Positions 17,890 through 25,210 of a DNA stretch of 64,000 nt are shown one piece after another (positions within the stretch are counted from its first letter, which is position 1; each line of letters begins with the position of its first letter). Location of the stretch: NCBI GenBank assembly GCA_963746885.1, contig CAVVDM010000013.1, positions 62,001-126,000 of the forward strand. Direction: 5' to 3'. The position numbers were made by a program, and so were the translations under genes. Below the pieces are notes generated by a model. It worked only from the letters and a program-made list of their open reading frames with translations, did not search any database and was not told the DNA's origin. This stretch comes from DATARH01 sp963746885. Its GTDB lineage: Bacteria > Pseudomonadota > Alphaproteobacteria > ATCC43930 > CGMCC-115725.

Positions 17890-18883
17890 ACAATCCTGAT
17901 CATCGAGGATGAGCCCGCGGTGCGCGAGATGATCGGGCTTCTGCTCGAAGGCGAGGGCTACCTCACACTGGCGGCCGCGGATGCCGACAGCGGCGTTGAA
18001 GTTGGCACAGCGCGGTGCGGTGCGGCCGGACCTCGTCCTCGCCGACTACAACCTGCCCAACGGCCCGAACGGCCTGCAGGCGGTCGCGAGCCTGCGGCAG
18101 GCGCTCGGTCACGACCTTCCGGCGATCATCCTCAGCGGCGACATCGCGACGGACACGCTGCGCGAGATCGCCCGCGAGGGGCTGGTGCATCTCAGCAAGC
18201 CGGTGACCGCGGCGACGCTGATCCGCCTGATCGAGGAACAGCTGCGCAAGCCCCAACCGGTGGAGGCCCAGGACGCGGACCGCCCACCGACGATCTTTGT
18301 CGTCGACGACGACGGCAACCTGCGCGAGGCGCTGCGCGAGCTGCTCGAGGCGGATGGGCGGACGGTCGAAACCTACGACAGCGGCGAGGCGTTCCTCGCT
18401 TCCTATCGTCCGGGCCAGCCGGGGTGCCTACTGGTCGATGCCCGGATGCCCGGCATGGACGGGCTCGAGCTGCTGCAACGGCTCAAGAGCGAACGGCATC
18501 GCCTGCCGGCGATCATGATCACCGGCCATGGCGACGTGCCGATGGCGGTCCAGGCGATGAAGGCCGGCGCCGCCGATTTCATCGAGAAGCCGATCGGCTA
18601 TCAGGAATTGCTCGCCAGCGTGGAGCGCGCGCTGGAGCAGGCCGGCAACTCGGCCAAGCTGTCGGCCTGGCGAGAGAGCGCGGCGACCGCGCTCGCCGGT
18701 CTGACCGCCCGCCAGCGTCAGATCATGGACCTGGTGCTCGCCGGCCATCCGAGCAAAAACATCGCCGCCGACCTCGGCGTCAGCCAACGCACGGTCGAGA
18801 ACCACCGCGCCGCGGTGATGAAGAAGACCGGATCGCGTTCCATTCCGGCCCTGATCCGCCTGGCCCTCGCCGCCGCGCCCTGA
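17890..18883 (+). CDS. Two receiver domains plus LuxR-type HTH, C-terminal end of hybrid kinase
   Basis: REC1 begins GTILIIEDEPAVREMIGLLL (from about 17887) in one frame and continues after an extra base near 17993 as QRGAVRPDLVLADYNLPNGP (phospho-Asp in LADYN). From 17981 the frame is open to 18883. REC2 follows: TIFVVDDDGNLREALRELLE, LVDARMPGMDGLE (Asp), ITGHGD, FIEKPIG. The FixJ/NarL-type HTH is LTARQRQIMDLVLAGHPSKN, then QRTVENHRAAVMKK. A kinase fused to its own DNA-binding output is unusual but known. It could instead be a separate FixJ-like gene overlapping the kinase, since no stop separates them once indels are allowed. Confidence 0.75.
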
Positions 18884-18968
18884 CGCGCGCCCCCGCCGGC
18901 AATCCCTGCGGCACTCCCGGCCGGTCGGGCAAGGCCGTGCGGCGGTGCGGCTGGCATCAACCCGTTAA

Positions 18969-18979
18969 GTAGTTTCCGA
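18969..18979 (+). promoter_or_regulatory. Conserved element GTAGTTTCCGA, copy 3 of 7
   Basis: 74 bases before the ECF sigma factor ATG; followed by GGCT. CGTC occurs 17 bases after the core. Its presence here suggests the sigma factor controls its own gene. Confidence 0.55.
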
Positions 18980-19053
18980 GGCTACCGAACTCGCGCCGTC
19001 GGCGGCAGCTTTACGACTGCGGCGCCGGCCGCAGCCAGCCGCAGGAGGCTTTG

Positions 19054-19557
19054 ATGACGGCAATGCACCAGGATATCGAAGCCGAGATTCCCCGCCTGCG
19101 GCGCTATGCTCGGGTGCTCGTGCGTGACGCCGCTGCCGCCGACGACCTCGTCCAGGATTGCCTCGCCCGCGCCCTCACCAAGCTGCATCTCTGGCAGGAA
19201 GGCACCGATCTGCGAGCGTGGCTGTTTACGATCATGCACAACCAGCATATCAACGGCATCCGCCGCGCGATACGCGAGGGCACACCGGCCCAGATCAGCG
19301 AAGCCGAACCGCGGCTGAGCCGGGCCGCCGACCAGGAATGGCGCCTCGAATTGCGCGATCTCGAACGCGCCCTCGCCCGCCTGCCCGAGGCTCAGCGGGC
19401 GCCGATCCTGCTTATCGGGTTGGAAGGCCTGGACTACGCGGCCGCGGGCGTGCTGCTCGGGATCCCGGTCGGGACCGTGCGCTCGCGCATCGCGCGCGGG
19501 CGCAATGCCTTGCGCAGCTTGATGGGCGTCGGGGTGGGCGAGCTCGCCGAAGGGTGA
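19054..19557 (+). CDS. ECF-subfamily RNA polymerase sigma factor
   Basis: 167 residues, two-domain ECF sigma. Region 2: LRRYARVLVRDAAAADDLVQ and the -10-binding DLRAWLFTIMHN. Region 4: LPEAQRAPILLIGLEGLDYA, then GIPVGTVRSRIARGRNALR. AGGAGG sits 5 bases before ATG 19054. No anti-sigma gene is adjacent, and neither NepR nor PhyR is visible, so it is not an obvious EcfG locus. The conserved GTAGTTTCCGA element precedes both this gene and the following csbD-like gene, making this protein the best candidate to recognise it. That link is inference. Confidence 0.9.
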   Translation: MTAMHQDIEAEIPRLRRYARVLVRDAAAADDLVQDCLARALTKLHLWQEGTDLRAWLFTIMHNQHINGIRRAIREGTPAQISEAEPRLSRAADQEWRLELRDLERALARLPEAQRAPILLIGLEGLDYAAAGVLLGIPVGTVRSRIARGRNALRSLMGVGVGELAEG

Positions 19558-19613
19558 CACCCCTTCCCGCTCCCATTGCGCTCCCCTCCGCGCCGACGGC
19601 ACACGCCCATTAA

Positions 19614-19624
19614 GTAGTTTCCGA
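19614..19624 (+). promoter_or_regulatory. Conserved element GTAGTTTCCGA, copy 4 of 7
   Basis: Identical to copy 3 over TTAAGTAGTTTCCGAGGCT, 87 bases before the csbD-like ATG. Confidence 0.55.
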
Positions 19625-19711
19625 GGCTGCCATCAGGGCGCGGTTGTCCGCTACGGTCGGACCGACCGGTGCCGCATCGCCGGCGCCGCGTGACACACGG
19701 GAAACCTCATC

Positions 19712-19897
19712 ATGGACCATGATCGCATCAAGGGATCAGTCAAGCAGGTTGTCGGCAACGCCAAGGAAGCGATTGGCAAAGCTGTCGGCGACAAAAAGAC
19801 GGAAGACGCTGGTCGGGCCGAGGTCATCGAAGGAAAGATCCAGAATGCCGTCGGCAGCGCCAAGGATACCATCCGCGGCATTGTCAAAGGCAAATGA
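19712..19897 (+). CDS. CsbD family stress protein
   Basis: 61 residues, MDHDRIKGSVKQVVGNAKEA ... VGSAKDTIRGIVKGK: the whole CsbD domain. CsbD-like proteins are small, highly charged, abundant general-stress products in many bacteria; molecular role unknown. Preceded by copy 4 of the conserved element and followed by three more small stress or membrane genes in the same direction. Confidence 0.92.
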   Translation: MDHDRIKGSVKQVVGNAKEAIGKAVGDKKTEDAGRAEVIEGKIQNAVGSAKDTIRGIVKGK

Positions 19898-19948
19898 CGG
19901 CGCGGCGGACAACGGCACCGCCGCGGCCAATCAGCGAAAGAGACCTGA

Positions 19949-20281
19949 ATGTTGACCTGGGAGATCATCGGCGTCGTTTTCGTTGTAGCGTTCGGCACGT
20001 TGATTGTCGGGCGTCGACTGCGCGCCAATGTCTTCCCGGTGCTGTTGGTTGCTGGAATCGCCGCGCTCGGGGCGGCCGTTACGGTGGTCCAGGTACAGCA
20101 ATATCGGAGCCAGCAGGCGTCGAGCAGTGCGCTCGGCGAAAGCCCACCCGCTCCCGACGTTGCCGCGGCACCGGCAGCGGCGGCATCGCAGCAAGCCTGG
20201 CCGGCGATTTCGCCGATGGTACAGCCGCCGACCGGCGCAGCCGCGCCGGCGGCCGCGCGCAATCCCGATTTCAACCGTTAG
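19949..20281 (+). CDS. Hypothetical two-helix membrane protein
   Basis: 110 residues. Two N-terminal transmembrane helices (WEIIGVVFVVAFGTLIVG and VFPVLLVAGIAALGAAVTVV), then an Ala/Pro-rich tail of about 60 residues, probably periplasmic. No family recognised. Lies 51 bases after the csbD-like gene and 30 before the next small gene, so probably one transcript. Confidence 0.65.
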   Translation: MLTWEIIGVVFVVAFGTLIVGRRLRANVFPVLLVAGIAALGAAVTVVQVQQYRSQQASSSALGESPPAPDVAAAPAAAASQQAWPAISPMVQPPTGAAAPAAARNPDFNR

Positions 20282-20311
20282 AAGATGCCCAATCCAAAGT
20301 GAGATCGTCAC

Positions 20312-20464
20312 ATGTTGCAACTCATCCTCGTCGTGGTTCTTGTTTTCGTCCTGCTGTCGTTCTTTGGCGGCTACTCGGGCTACGTGCCGTCCCATTTCGG
20401 GTACGCCGGCGGCGGTCTGGGGCTGATCGTCCTGATCGTATTGCTGGTGCTGCTCTTTCGCTGA
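20312..20464 (+). CDS. DUF3309-like small hydrophobic protein
   Basis: 50 residues: helix (LILVVVLVFVLLSFFGGYSG), a Tyr/Gly-rich turn (YVPSHFGYAGGG), helix (LGLIVLIVLLVLLF) and a final Arg. This is the DUF3309 layout; function unknown. A paralogue with the same layout is at 22036-22212. Confidence 0.7.
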   Translation: MLQLILVVVLVFVLLSFFGGYSGYVPSHFGYAGGGLGLIVLIVLLVLLFR

Positions 20465-20500
20465 AACCGTGCGGAAACTCCGCATCAACCGAGGGTTGCC

Positions 20501-20785
20501 ATGGCTCACCAAACCGATCGCGATCTCGCCGCGCTGCAGACCGAGATCAAACAGCTCCGGACCGACTTCGCCAAAGTCGCCGGGACGATCCGCGACGTTT
20601 CACGTAACGGCCTCGCAAAGGCGGTGGGGGATACCGCGGCCTCCACCGATAAAGTGTGGAGCGAGGTGAAGCGCCAGGGCCTGAGCGTCGGCCAGGCCAT
20701 CCAGGAACGGCCCGTCGCGGCCGCCCTCGCCGCCTTTGCCACAGGCGCTCTCCTCAGCCTGCTGCTTAAAAGGTCTCGTCATTAG
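20501..20785 (+). CDS. DUF883 (ElaB/YqjD-type) membrane-anchored protein
   Basis: 94 residues. A helical N-terminal region (DLAALQTEIKQLRTDFAKV), then the DUF883-type end VGQAIQERPVAAALAAFATG with a C-terminal transmembrane helix followed by KRSRH. E. coli ElaB and YqjD are inner-membrane proteins of stationary phase that bind ribosomes; the same role here is inference. It closes the csbD-led run of small stress genes. Confidence 0.85.
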   Translation: MAHQTDRDLAALQTEIKQLRTDFAKVAGTIRDVSRNGLAKAVGDTAASTDKVWSEVKRQGLSVGQAIQERPVAAALAAFATGALLSLLLKRSRH

Positions 20786-20887
20786 TTTTCAGGCAGGCGC
20801 TTCCTAAGAACCCGGGGAAATAGAGGGACAGGGAAACAGAATTCGGTGTTGATATCGGTGAATATTTTGATCAATTAAGGCTTCTGA

Positions 20888-20898
20888 GTAGTTTCCGA
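20888..20898 (+). promoter_or_regulatory. Conserved element GTAGTTTCCGA, copy 5 of 7
   Basis: 114 bases before the LTXXQ-family ATG, in a locally AT-rich stretch. The trailing CT is displaced by one base (TGGCT) compared with the other copies. Confidence 0.5.
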
Positions 20899-21012
20899 TG
20901 GCTGACATTTATTAGATACAATTGTAGGGTCTGACATCGCCTCTTAGTCGCCTGCGGGCAGTCAAGCGACGATAATCACCGCTTATTACCCAAACCCAGA
21001 AAGGCTCCCTCC

Positions 21013-21573
21013 ATGCCATCATTCACCCACCGGATTGCGATGCCCGCGACCTTCGCGCGCTCGATTGCGATCACGGCGCTGCTGGGCGCTACGATGCTCG
21101 CCAGTCCGCTCTCCGCGGCGCGCGCCGATGTCCTGACCAGCGGGACATTCCAGCTGGCGCAGATCGCGGTTTCGCAGAAGCAGGCCGCCACAGAAGCCCC
21201 CCAGGTCAAGGGCACAGAAGCCACCCAGACCAAGGGCGAGACCGTCGAGCAGCGGATCACCGACCTGCACGCGGCGCTGAAGATCACCCCTGCGCAAGCC
21301 AAGCAGTGGAACGCCGTCGCCCAGGCGATGCGTGAAAATGCCACCGCCATGGACACGCTGGTCGCATCCAATCGGACCACCGCGCCGCAGAACATGACCG
21401 CGGTCGAGGATCTGAAGACCTACCAGAAATTCGCCCAGGCGCATGTCGACGGGCTGAAGAACCTGATCGAGTCGTTTTCCGAGCTCTACGAGGCGATGCC
21501 GGATGCCCAGAAAAAGATCGCCGACCAGGTGTTTACGACGTCCGGGCATGAGCCCGCCCCGTCGCACAGCTAG
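21013..21573 (+). CDS. LTXXQ (Spy/CpxP-like) periplasmic protein
   Basis: 186 residues. Signal peptide with cleavage near LSAARAD (about residue 38), then VEQRITDLHAALKITPAQAK, QWNAVAQAMRENATAMDTL and a second helix pair: the LTXXQ family of periplasmic helical proteins related to Spy and CpxP. These are envelope-stress chaperones or regulators. Copy 5 of the conserved element is upstream. Confidence 0.88.
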   Translation: MPSFTHRIAMPATFARSIAITALLGATMLASPLSAARADVLTSGTFQLAQIAVSQKQAATEAPQVKGTEATQTKGETVEQRITDLHAALKITPAQAKQWNAVAQAMRENATAMDTLVASNRTTAPQNMTAVEDLKTYQKFAQAHVDGLKNLIESFSELYEAMPDAQKKIADQVFTTSGHEPAPSHS

Positions 21574-21636
21574 CTAGCGGGGCTAGCGATCGCGTTCCGC
21601 GACCGTGACACCGCGCTAATATCAAAGGAGGTCACT

Positions 21637-21939
21637 ATGACCTGCAACATCGACACCAAATCGAAGCGTCGCCGGTCGGCGAAGCTTGCGGCAGGGATCG
21701 CAATCTCAGCGGTCCTCGCCCTCGGGACTTTCGCCGCGCCGGCTAGCGCCGACTGGGACGGCCACCATCGCCATCGCGAACACCACGGCTGGGACGGCGG
21801 GTATTATCGGGCCCCGCCGGTAGTCTACGGCTCGCCCTATCGCTCGAACTATTATGGCTCGCCCTACTACTCCCCGCCGGTGGTGTACGCCCCCGGCTTC
21901 GGGGTCAGCCTGCCGGGCATCAGCATCGGCATTCGCTAA
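21637..21939 (+). CDS. Secreted Tyr/Pro/Gly-rich small protein
   Basis: 100 residues. Strong ribosome site AAAGGAGG. Signal peptide (SAKLAAGIAISAVLALGTFA, cleavage after ASA at about 39), then a His-rich segment and Tyr/Pro repeats (GSPYRSNYYGSPYYSPPVVY). Such low-complexity secreted proteins are common in alphaproteobacterial stress loci; no function known. Confidence 0.7.
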   Translation: MTCNIDTKSKRRRSAKLAAGIAISAVLALGTFAAPASADWDGHHRHREHHGWDGGYYRAPPVVYGSPYRSNYYGSPYYSPPVVYAPGFGVSLPGISIGIR

Positions 21940-22035
21940 TCTTCGCGAGAACCCGAAACGGCGACGGCCGGCAGCAATGCCGGCCGTTTGGCCGTGGCGA
22001 TTAGCGGCCAACGCTCCTGAACAGGAGAAATCATC

Positions 22036-22212
22036 ATGGAATTGATCCTGGTAATCATTGTGGTGCTCCTCCTGTTCGGGGGCGGCTTCGGCTACTACCG
22101 CAGCGGCTATTACGGCCGAGGCGGCGGCTTTGGTGCTGGCGGGATCCTCGGGACCGTCCTGGTAGTGCTGCTGATTGCATGGCTGCTGCGCAGCCATCTC
22201 GGTGCCTTCTAG
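22036..22212 (+). CDS. DUF3309-like small hydrophobic protein, second copy
   Basis: 58 residues after ACAGGAG. LILVIIVVLLLFGGGFGYYR, a Gly/Tyr-rich turn, then GTVLVVLLIAWLL and a short polar end: same helix-turn-helix layout as the protein at 20312-20464. Its stop codon lies in the first unit of a three-fold 8-base repeat. Confidence 0.7.
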   Translation: MELILVIIVVLLLFGGGFGYYRSGYYGRGGGFGAGGILGTVLVVLLIAWLLRSHLGAF

Positions 22213-22227
22213 CCTTCTAGCCTTCTA
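22204..22227 (+). repeat. Three tandem GCCTTCTA units
   Basis: GCCTTCTA repeated three times; the first unit provides the TAG stop of the upstream gene. Probably replication slippage that leaves the reading frame unaffected. Confidence 0.8.
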
Positions 22228-22247
22228 GCCGGAGAGGAGCCAAAAAC

Positions 22248-22415
22248 ATGACCCATGGTTTCAATGTGTTGCTGTTACAACCTATCGTCGCCCTGATCGC
22301 AGGCATCCTGATCCTTCTCGTTCCACGTTTGTTGAATTACGTCGTCGCCATCTATCTCATCATTGTCGGGGTGACGGGGTTATGGCCTCACCTGCTATCC
22401 GGAATCCTGCGCTGA
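22248..22415 (+). CDS. DUF3096 family membrane protein
   Basis: 55 residues after GGAGAGGAG. LLQPIVALIAGILILLVPRL followed by LNYVVAIYLIIVGVTGL is the DUF3096 signature: two short membrane helices around a PRLLNY turn. Function unknown. Probably cotranscribed with the preceding small genes. Confidence 0.85.
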   Translation: MTHGFNVLLLQPIVALIAGILILLVPRLLNYVVAIYLIIVGVTGLWPHLLSGILR

Positions 22416-22454
22416 ACGGATCCGCAGCGAAGACATTGCTCCAGCGGTGCATAG

Positions 22455-22465
22455 GTATATTCCGA
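22455..22465 (+). promoter_or_regulatory. Conserved element GTATATTCCGA, copy 6 of 7
   Basis: 58 bases before the small GTG-start gene at 22524 and followed by ACCT. The most diverged copy (TATA instead of TANTT in the middle), so the least certain. Confidence 0.45.
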
Positions 22466-22523
22466 ACCTAGTTGCGCGCATTCATCCTGATAGGTTGGAG
22501 ATAGGCCCGCAGAAAGTGTTCCA

Positions 22524-22694
22524 GTGAGCTTGACGATCCTGTACCGGCATCCGCATCGGCCCGACGAGGCCGGCATGACCGTCGTCGCAAACGAGGTCAA
22601 GGCCGCAGCGATGAAGGACGATCTGGAGGACCGGGGCTTTCGGGTCATCGACGTCGTGACCTCCCCGTTTGCCAAGGTCATACCAGCGATCTGA
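22524..22694 (+). CDS. Small hypothetical protein, GTG start
   Basis: 56 residues: VSLTILYRHPHRPDEAGMTV, then VANEVKAAAMKDDLEDRGFR and VIDVVTSPFAKVIPAI. The alternating strand/helix pattern looks like a genuine small alpha/beta protein rather than a shadow frame; I do not recognise the family. The TTG two codons on is an alternative start. Sits between copy 6 of the conserved element and the DUF3300 gene. Confidence 0.5.
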   Translation: MSLTILYRHPHRPDEAGMTVVANEVKAAAMKDDLEDRGFRVIDVVTSPFAKVIPAI

Positions 22695-22849
22695 TCGATC
22701 GCAGGATAGCCGTTCGAGTTGTCCCGGCCGAGCCTCGGCCGGTCGATGCAAAAGTCCGGCACGTCCCAGCGTCATCACCGGCACTCGTGTCGAACGCTCG
22801 CTGCCAATGCGATGCGGCGCAGCATTCCGCTCTATTCGAGGATTGCAAC

Positions 22850-24013
22850 ATGAATTTACGCCTTACGACGATGACGGCAGTTGTCGCGCTGATGTTTTTC
22901 ACGCCGATCGCCGGCCACGCTCAAGCGGTCCCGCCGGCGCCTCCGGGCACGGTCGCGCCATCGGCTGTCGACATGAAATCCGACATCTATACGCAGCAGA
23001 AACTCGATCAGATGCTGGCACCGATCGCGCTCTACCCCGATCAGCTGGTGTCGCAAATTCTGATGGCTTCGACATTTCCGCTGCAGATCGTCGAGGCCGC
23101 GCGCTGGCTTGCTGATCCGCACAACGCCGCGCTCAAGGGCGACGCGCTCGTTGCCGCCCTTGAGCCGATGAACTGGGACCCGAGCGTCAAGTCGATCACC
23201 GCCTTCCCGGCGATCGTCATGCTGCTGAATAGAAATCTCGATTGGACAAATTCGCTCGGCGTCGCCTTGACCCATCAACAGGGCGATGTCATGGCCCAAA
23301 TCCAGTTCCTGCGCCATCAGGCTCAGAACGCGGGAAACCTGGTATCGAACGACAAGATCGTGTGTCACGACGACGGGCATAACATCGTAATAGCCTCGGC
23401 AAATCCGCACGTTATTTATGCCCCCTATTACAATCCGGCTGTGGTCTATGGCAGGTGGCCTTGGAGGGCGTATCCCCCGGTCTATTTCTCGCCGGTTTAT
23501 TTCGGGCTCGGCCCGCTGGCGGTCGGCGTCGGTTGGGCCTGGGGTCCGGCATGGCCGATCGTGCCGGCCTTCTGGGGCTGGTATGGCGTGAATTGGGCAA
23601 CGGGCGGTGCGATCTACGTCGATGGCGGCGGCTATAGCCGGATTTCCTACGGTAACGCTGCCTGGGGCGGCGGCAACTGGCAACATCCCGGCGGCGCCGT
23701 CAGTCATGGTGGCTTCGCCGGCGGGGTTGGTGCTGGCAGCGGTCAGCCCGCCGCTGCCCGCGCGGGGGGCGGTCCTCATGGTGCCCCCCATGCCAGTCGC
23801 AGTAGTCACGGCGGCGGCGGTCATCATGGGGCCGCCCACGCCAGTGGCGGTCGTCACGGGGGTGGTGGTCATCGTGGCGCCGCCCATGCCAGTGGCGGTC
23901 GTCACGGCGGCGGTGGCGGTCATGGGGCCGCCCACGGCGGTGGCGGTCACGGCGGTGGCGGTCATGGCGGTGGCGGTCACGGCGGCGGTGGCGGTGGCGG
24001 TCATAAGGGGTAA
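22850..24013 (+). CDS. DUF3300 family secreted protein with Gly/His-rich tail
   Basis: 387 residues from ATG 22850 (an upstream in-frame ATG at 22787 would block the signal peptide). Signal peptide ends near GHAQA (about 26). DUF3300 core: LDQMLAPIALYPDQLVSQIL, AARWLADPHN, PAIVMLLNRNLDWTNSLGVA, DVMAQIQFLRHQAQ. A Trp/Tyr/Pro-rich region follows, and from about 23770 a Gly/His tail of imperfect AAHASGGRHGGGGH units. Function unknown; usually envelope-associated. The tail could bind metal. Confidence 0.88.
   Translation: MNLRLTTMTAVVALMFFTPIAGHAQAVPPAPPGTVAPSAVDMKSDIYTQQKLDQMLAPIALYPDQLVSQILMASTFPLQIVEAARWLADPHNAALKGDALVAALEPMNWDPSVKSITAFPAIVMLLNRNLDWTNSLGVALTHQQGDVMAQIQFLRHQAQNAGNLVSNDKIVCHDDGHNIVIASANPHVIYAPYYNPAVVYGRWPWRAYPPVYFSPVYFGLGPLAVGVGWAWGPAWPIVPAFWGWYGVNWATGGAIYVDGGGYSRISYGNAAWGGGNWQHPGGAVSHGGFAGGVGAGSGQPAAARAGGGPHGAPHASRSSHGGGGHHGAAHASGGRHGGGGHRGAAHASGGRHGGGGGHGAAHGGGGHGGGGHGGGGHGGGGGGGHKG
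23773..24009 (+). repeat. Imperfect coding repeats (GGTCAT/GGCGGTGG type) in DUF3300 tail
   Basis: Repeats of roughly 45-51 bases encode AAHASG-GRHGGGGH, shortening to GGHGGGG units near the end. Coding throughout and in one frame; not a CRISPR array, because units are contiguous and degenerate at third positions. Confidence 0.7.
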
Positions 24014-24140
24014 CACCCTACGAGGGCAGCCGGACTGTATGATTTTCCAGCCCGGCCTCCTGCGTGACGCCAACCGTATCTACGTTGGATCCCGGCTGAA
24101 TTGCCACCGCGTCGTTTGACTACCGCCGACACCAGTCTAG

Positions 24141-24151
24141 GTAATTTCCGA
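24141..24151 (+). promoter_or_regulatory. Conserved element GTAATTTCCGA, copy 7 of 7
   Basis: 95 bases before the ATG at 24247; followed by AGCT and by CGTC at 24175-24178, 23 bases after the core as at copy 1. The remainder of the 24014-24246 gap holds nothing else I can identify. Confidence 0.55.
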
Positions 24152-24246
24152 AGCTAACAGAGCGTGTCCTCTTACGTCATATTGCCCAATGCCAGGGAAG
24201 CGAGTGACATCATTCACCGCAGCCTCGGATCTGGAAAGGCGCTCAA

Positions 24247-24558
24247 ATGAAACCGAATTTCACGATTATTGCCAGCCTGGCATTCGCGATGGGCTGCCTG
24301 ACAGCGATCGCGGCCATGCCGGGCGCACACGCGCAGATGAACACGGCCGGCGTCGAGGTCATAACCAACGGGCCGCAATCGGATCCGGGTGACGGACGCA
24401 CGGGTCGATCAGCGTCCGAGAACGTGCGCGACAGCCAGCGCTACGAGTCGCTGGTCCACGCGAACGCAAATTTCCGTGCCGCCCGCCAGCACAAGGAATG
24501 CGGCCCGATCGGCGACCCGCAAATGCACGCGGAATGCGTCGCAAGCTTCGACAGATAG
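24247..24558 (+). CDS. Small secreted protein with two cysteines
   Basis: 103 residues. Signal peptide (IIASLAFAMGCLTAIAAMPG, cleavage after AHA at about 29), mature part of about 74 residues ending KECGPIGDPQMHAECVASF, whose two cysteines could form a disulfide. No family recognised. Last plus-strand gene of the stress island and preceded by copy 7 of the conserved element. Confidence 0.7.
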   Translation: MKPNFTIIASLAFAMGCLTAIAAMPGAHAQMNTAGVEVITNGPQSDPGDGRTGRSASENVRDSQRYESLVHANANFRAARQHKECGPIGDPQMHAECVASFDR

Positions 24559-24587
24559 CGCCCACCGGTAGCCGGAGCGGAACGTTC

Positions 24588-25190
24588 TCAGCTGCGCTGC
24601 CAGTCCTCGCGCAGGATCGCGAACAGCAGGTGGTCCTGCCACTTGCCGTCGATCAAGAGATAGCTGCGGGCGTGGCCTTCCTGGTGAAACCCGCTGCGTA
24701 ACAGAACGGCGCGGCTCGGCACGTTGGTCGGCAGGCAGGCGGCCTCGATGCGGTGCAGGCGCAGCCGCACGAAGGCGAATTCGAGAACCAGCGGCAGTGC
24801 CGCCGACATCAGGCCCTGGCGCGCGAACGGGGCGCCGACCCAGTAGCCAAGGCTGGCGGTCTCGGCGACGCCGCGCCGCAGGTTTGACAGGCCGACACCG
24901 CCGGCCAGCGTCTCGTCGTTGCGGAAAATGAAGAAATTGTAGCTCTGGTCGGTGCGCCAATCCTCGGCATAGCGCGACAGCCGGGCGCGGTAGCCGGCCC
25001 GGCTCAGCGCGTCGGGCGGCCAACTCGGCTCCCACGGCGTCAGAAAGTTGCGCGAGCGGGCGCGCAGGCTGGCCCAGTCCTCGTAATCGCCGCGCTCGGG
25101 CGGGCGCAGGAACACCCGCTCGCCGACCAGCCGAAACGGCTCGGCACGCGCCAGAAACAACCGGGGGAAAGGCTTGCGCTGCGCGGCCAT
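24588..25190 (-). CDS. RimJ/RimL-type GNAT N-acetyltransferase
   Basis: 200 residues. GNAT fold of the ribosomal-protein acetyltransferase branch: RLVGERVFLRPPERGDYEDW, FFIFRNDETLAGGVGLSNL, LGYWVGAPFARQGLMSAALP (acetyl-CoA loop) and RIEAACLPTNVPSRAVLLRSGF. Probably acetylates an N-terminal amine of a protein. Starts 20 bases after the M16 peptidase stop; thrC-M16-RimJ is a recurrent alphaproteobacterial gene order. Confidence 0.92.
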   Translation of the reverse strand: MAAQRKPFPRLFLARAEPFRLVGERVFLRPPERGDYEDWASLRARSRNFLTPWEPSWPPDALSRAGYRARLSRYAEDWRTDQSYNFFIFRNDETLAGGVGLSNLRRGVAETASLGYWVGAPFARQGLMSAALPLVLEFAFVRLRLHRIEAACLPTNVPSRAVLLRSGFHQEGHARSYLLIDGKWQDHLLFAILREDWQRS

Positions 25191-25210
25191 GTCCTGCCTC
25201 GCGCCTCCAT

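Noticed and set aside
19054..19557. Calling the sigma factor EcfG with a PhyR-NepR general stress switch
   Set aside because: No nepR, phyR or HWE-type kinase is adjacent; sequence alone does not place it in that ECF group.
12903..24151. Reading the conserved element on the minus strand (TCGGAAANTAC) as the EcfG-type GGAAC-N16/17-GTT promoter
   Set aside because: GGAAC is not present (GGAAA instead), no GTT lies at the right spacing, and the genes that would be driven are on the plus strand.
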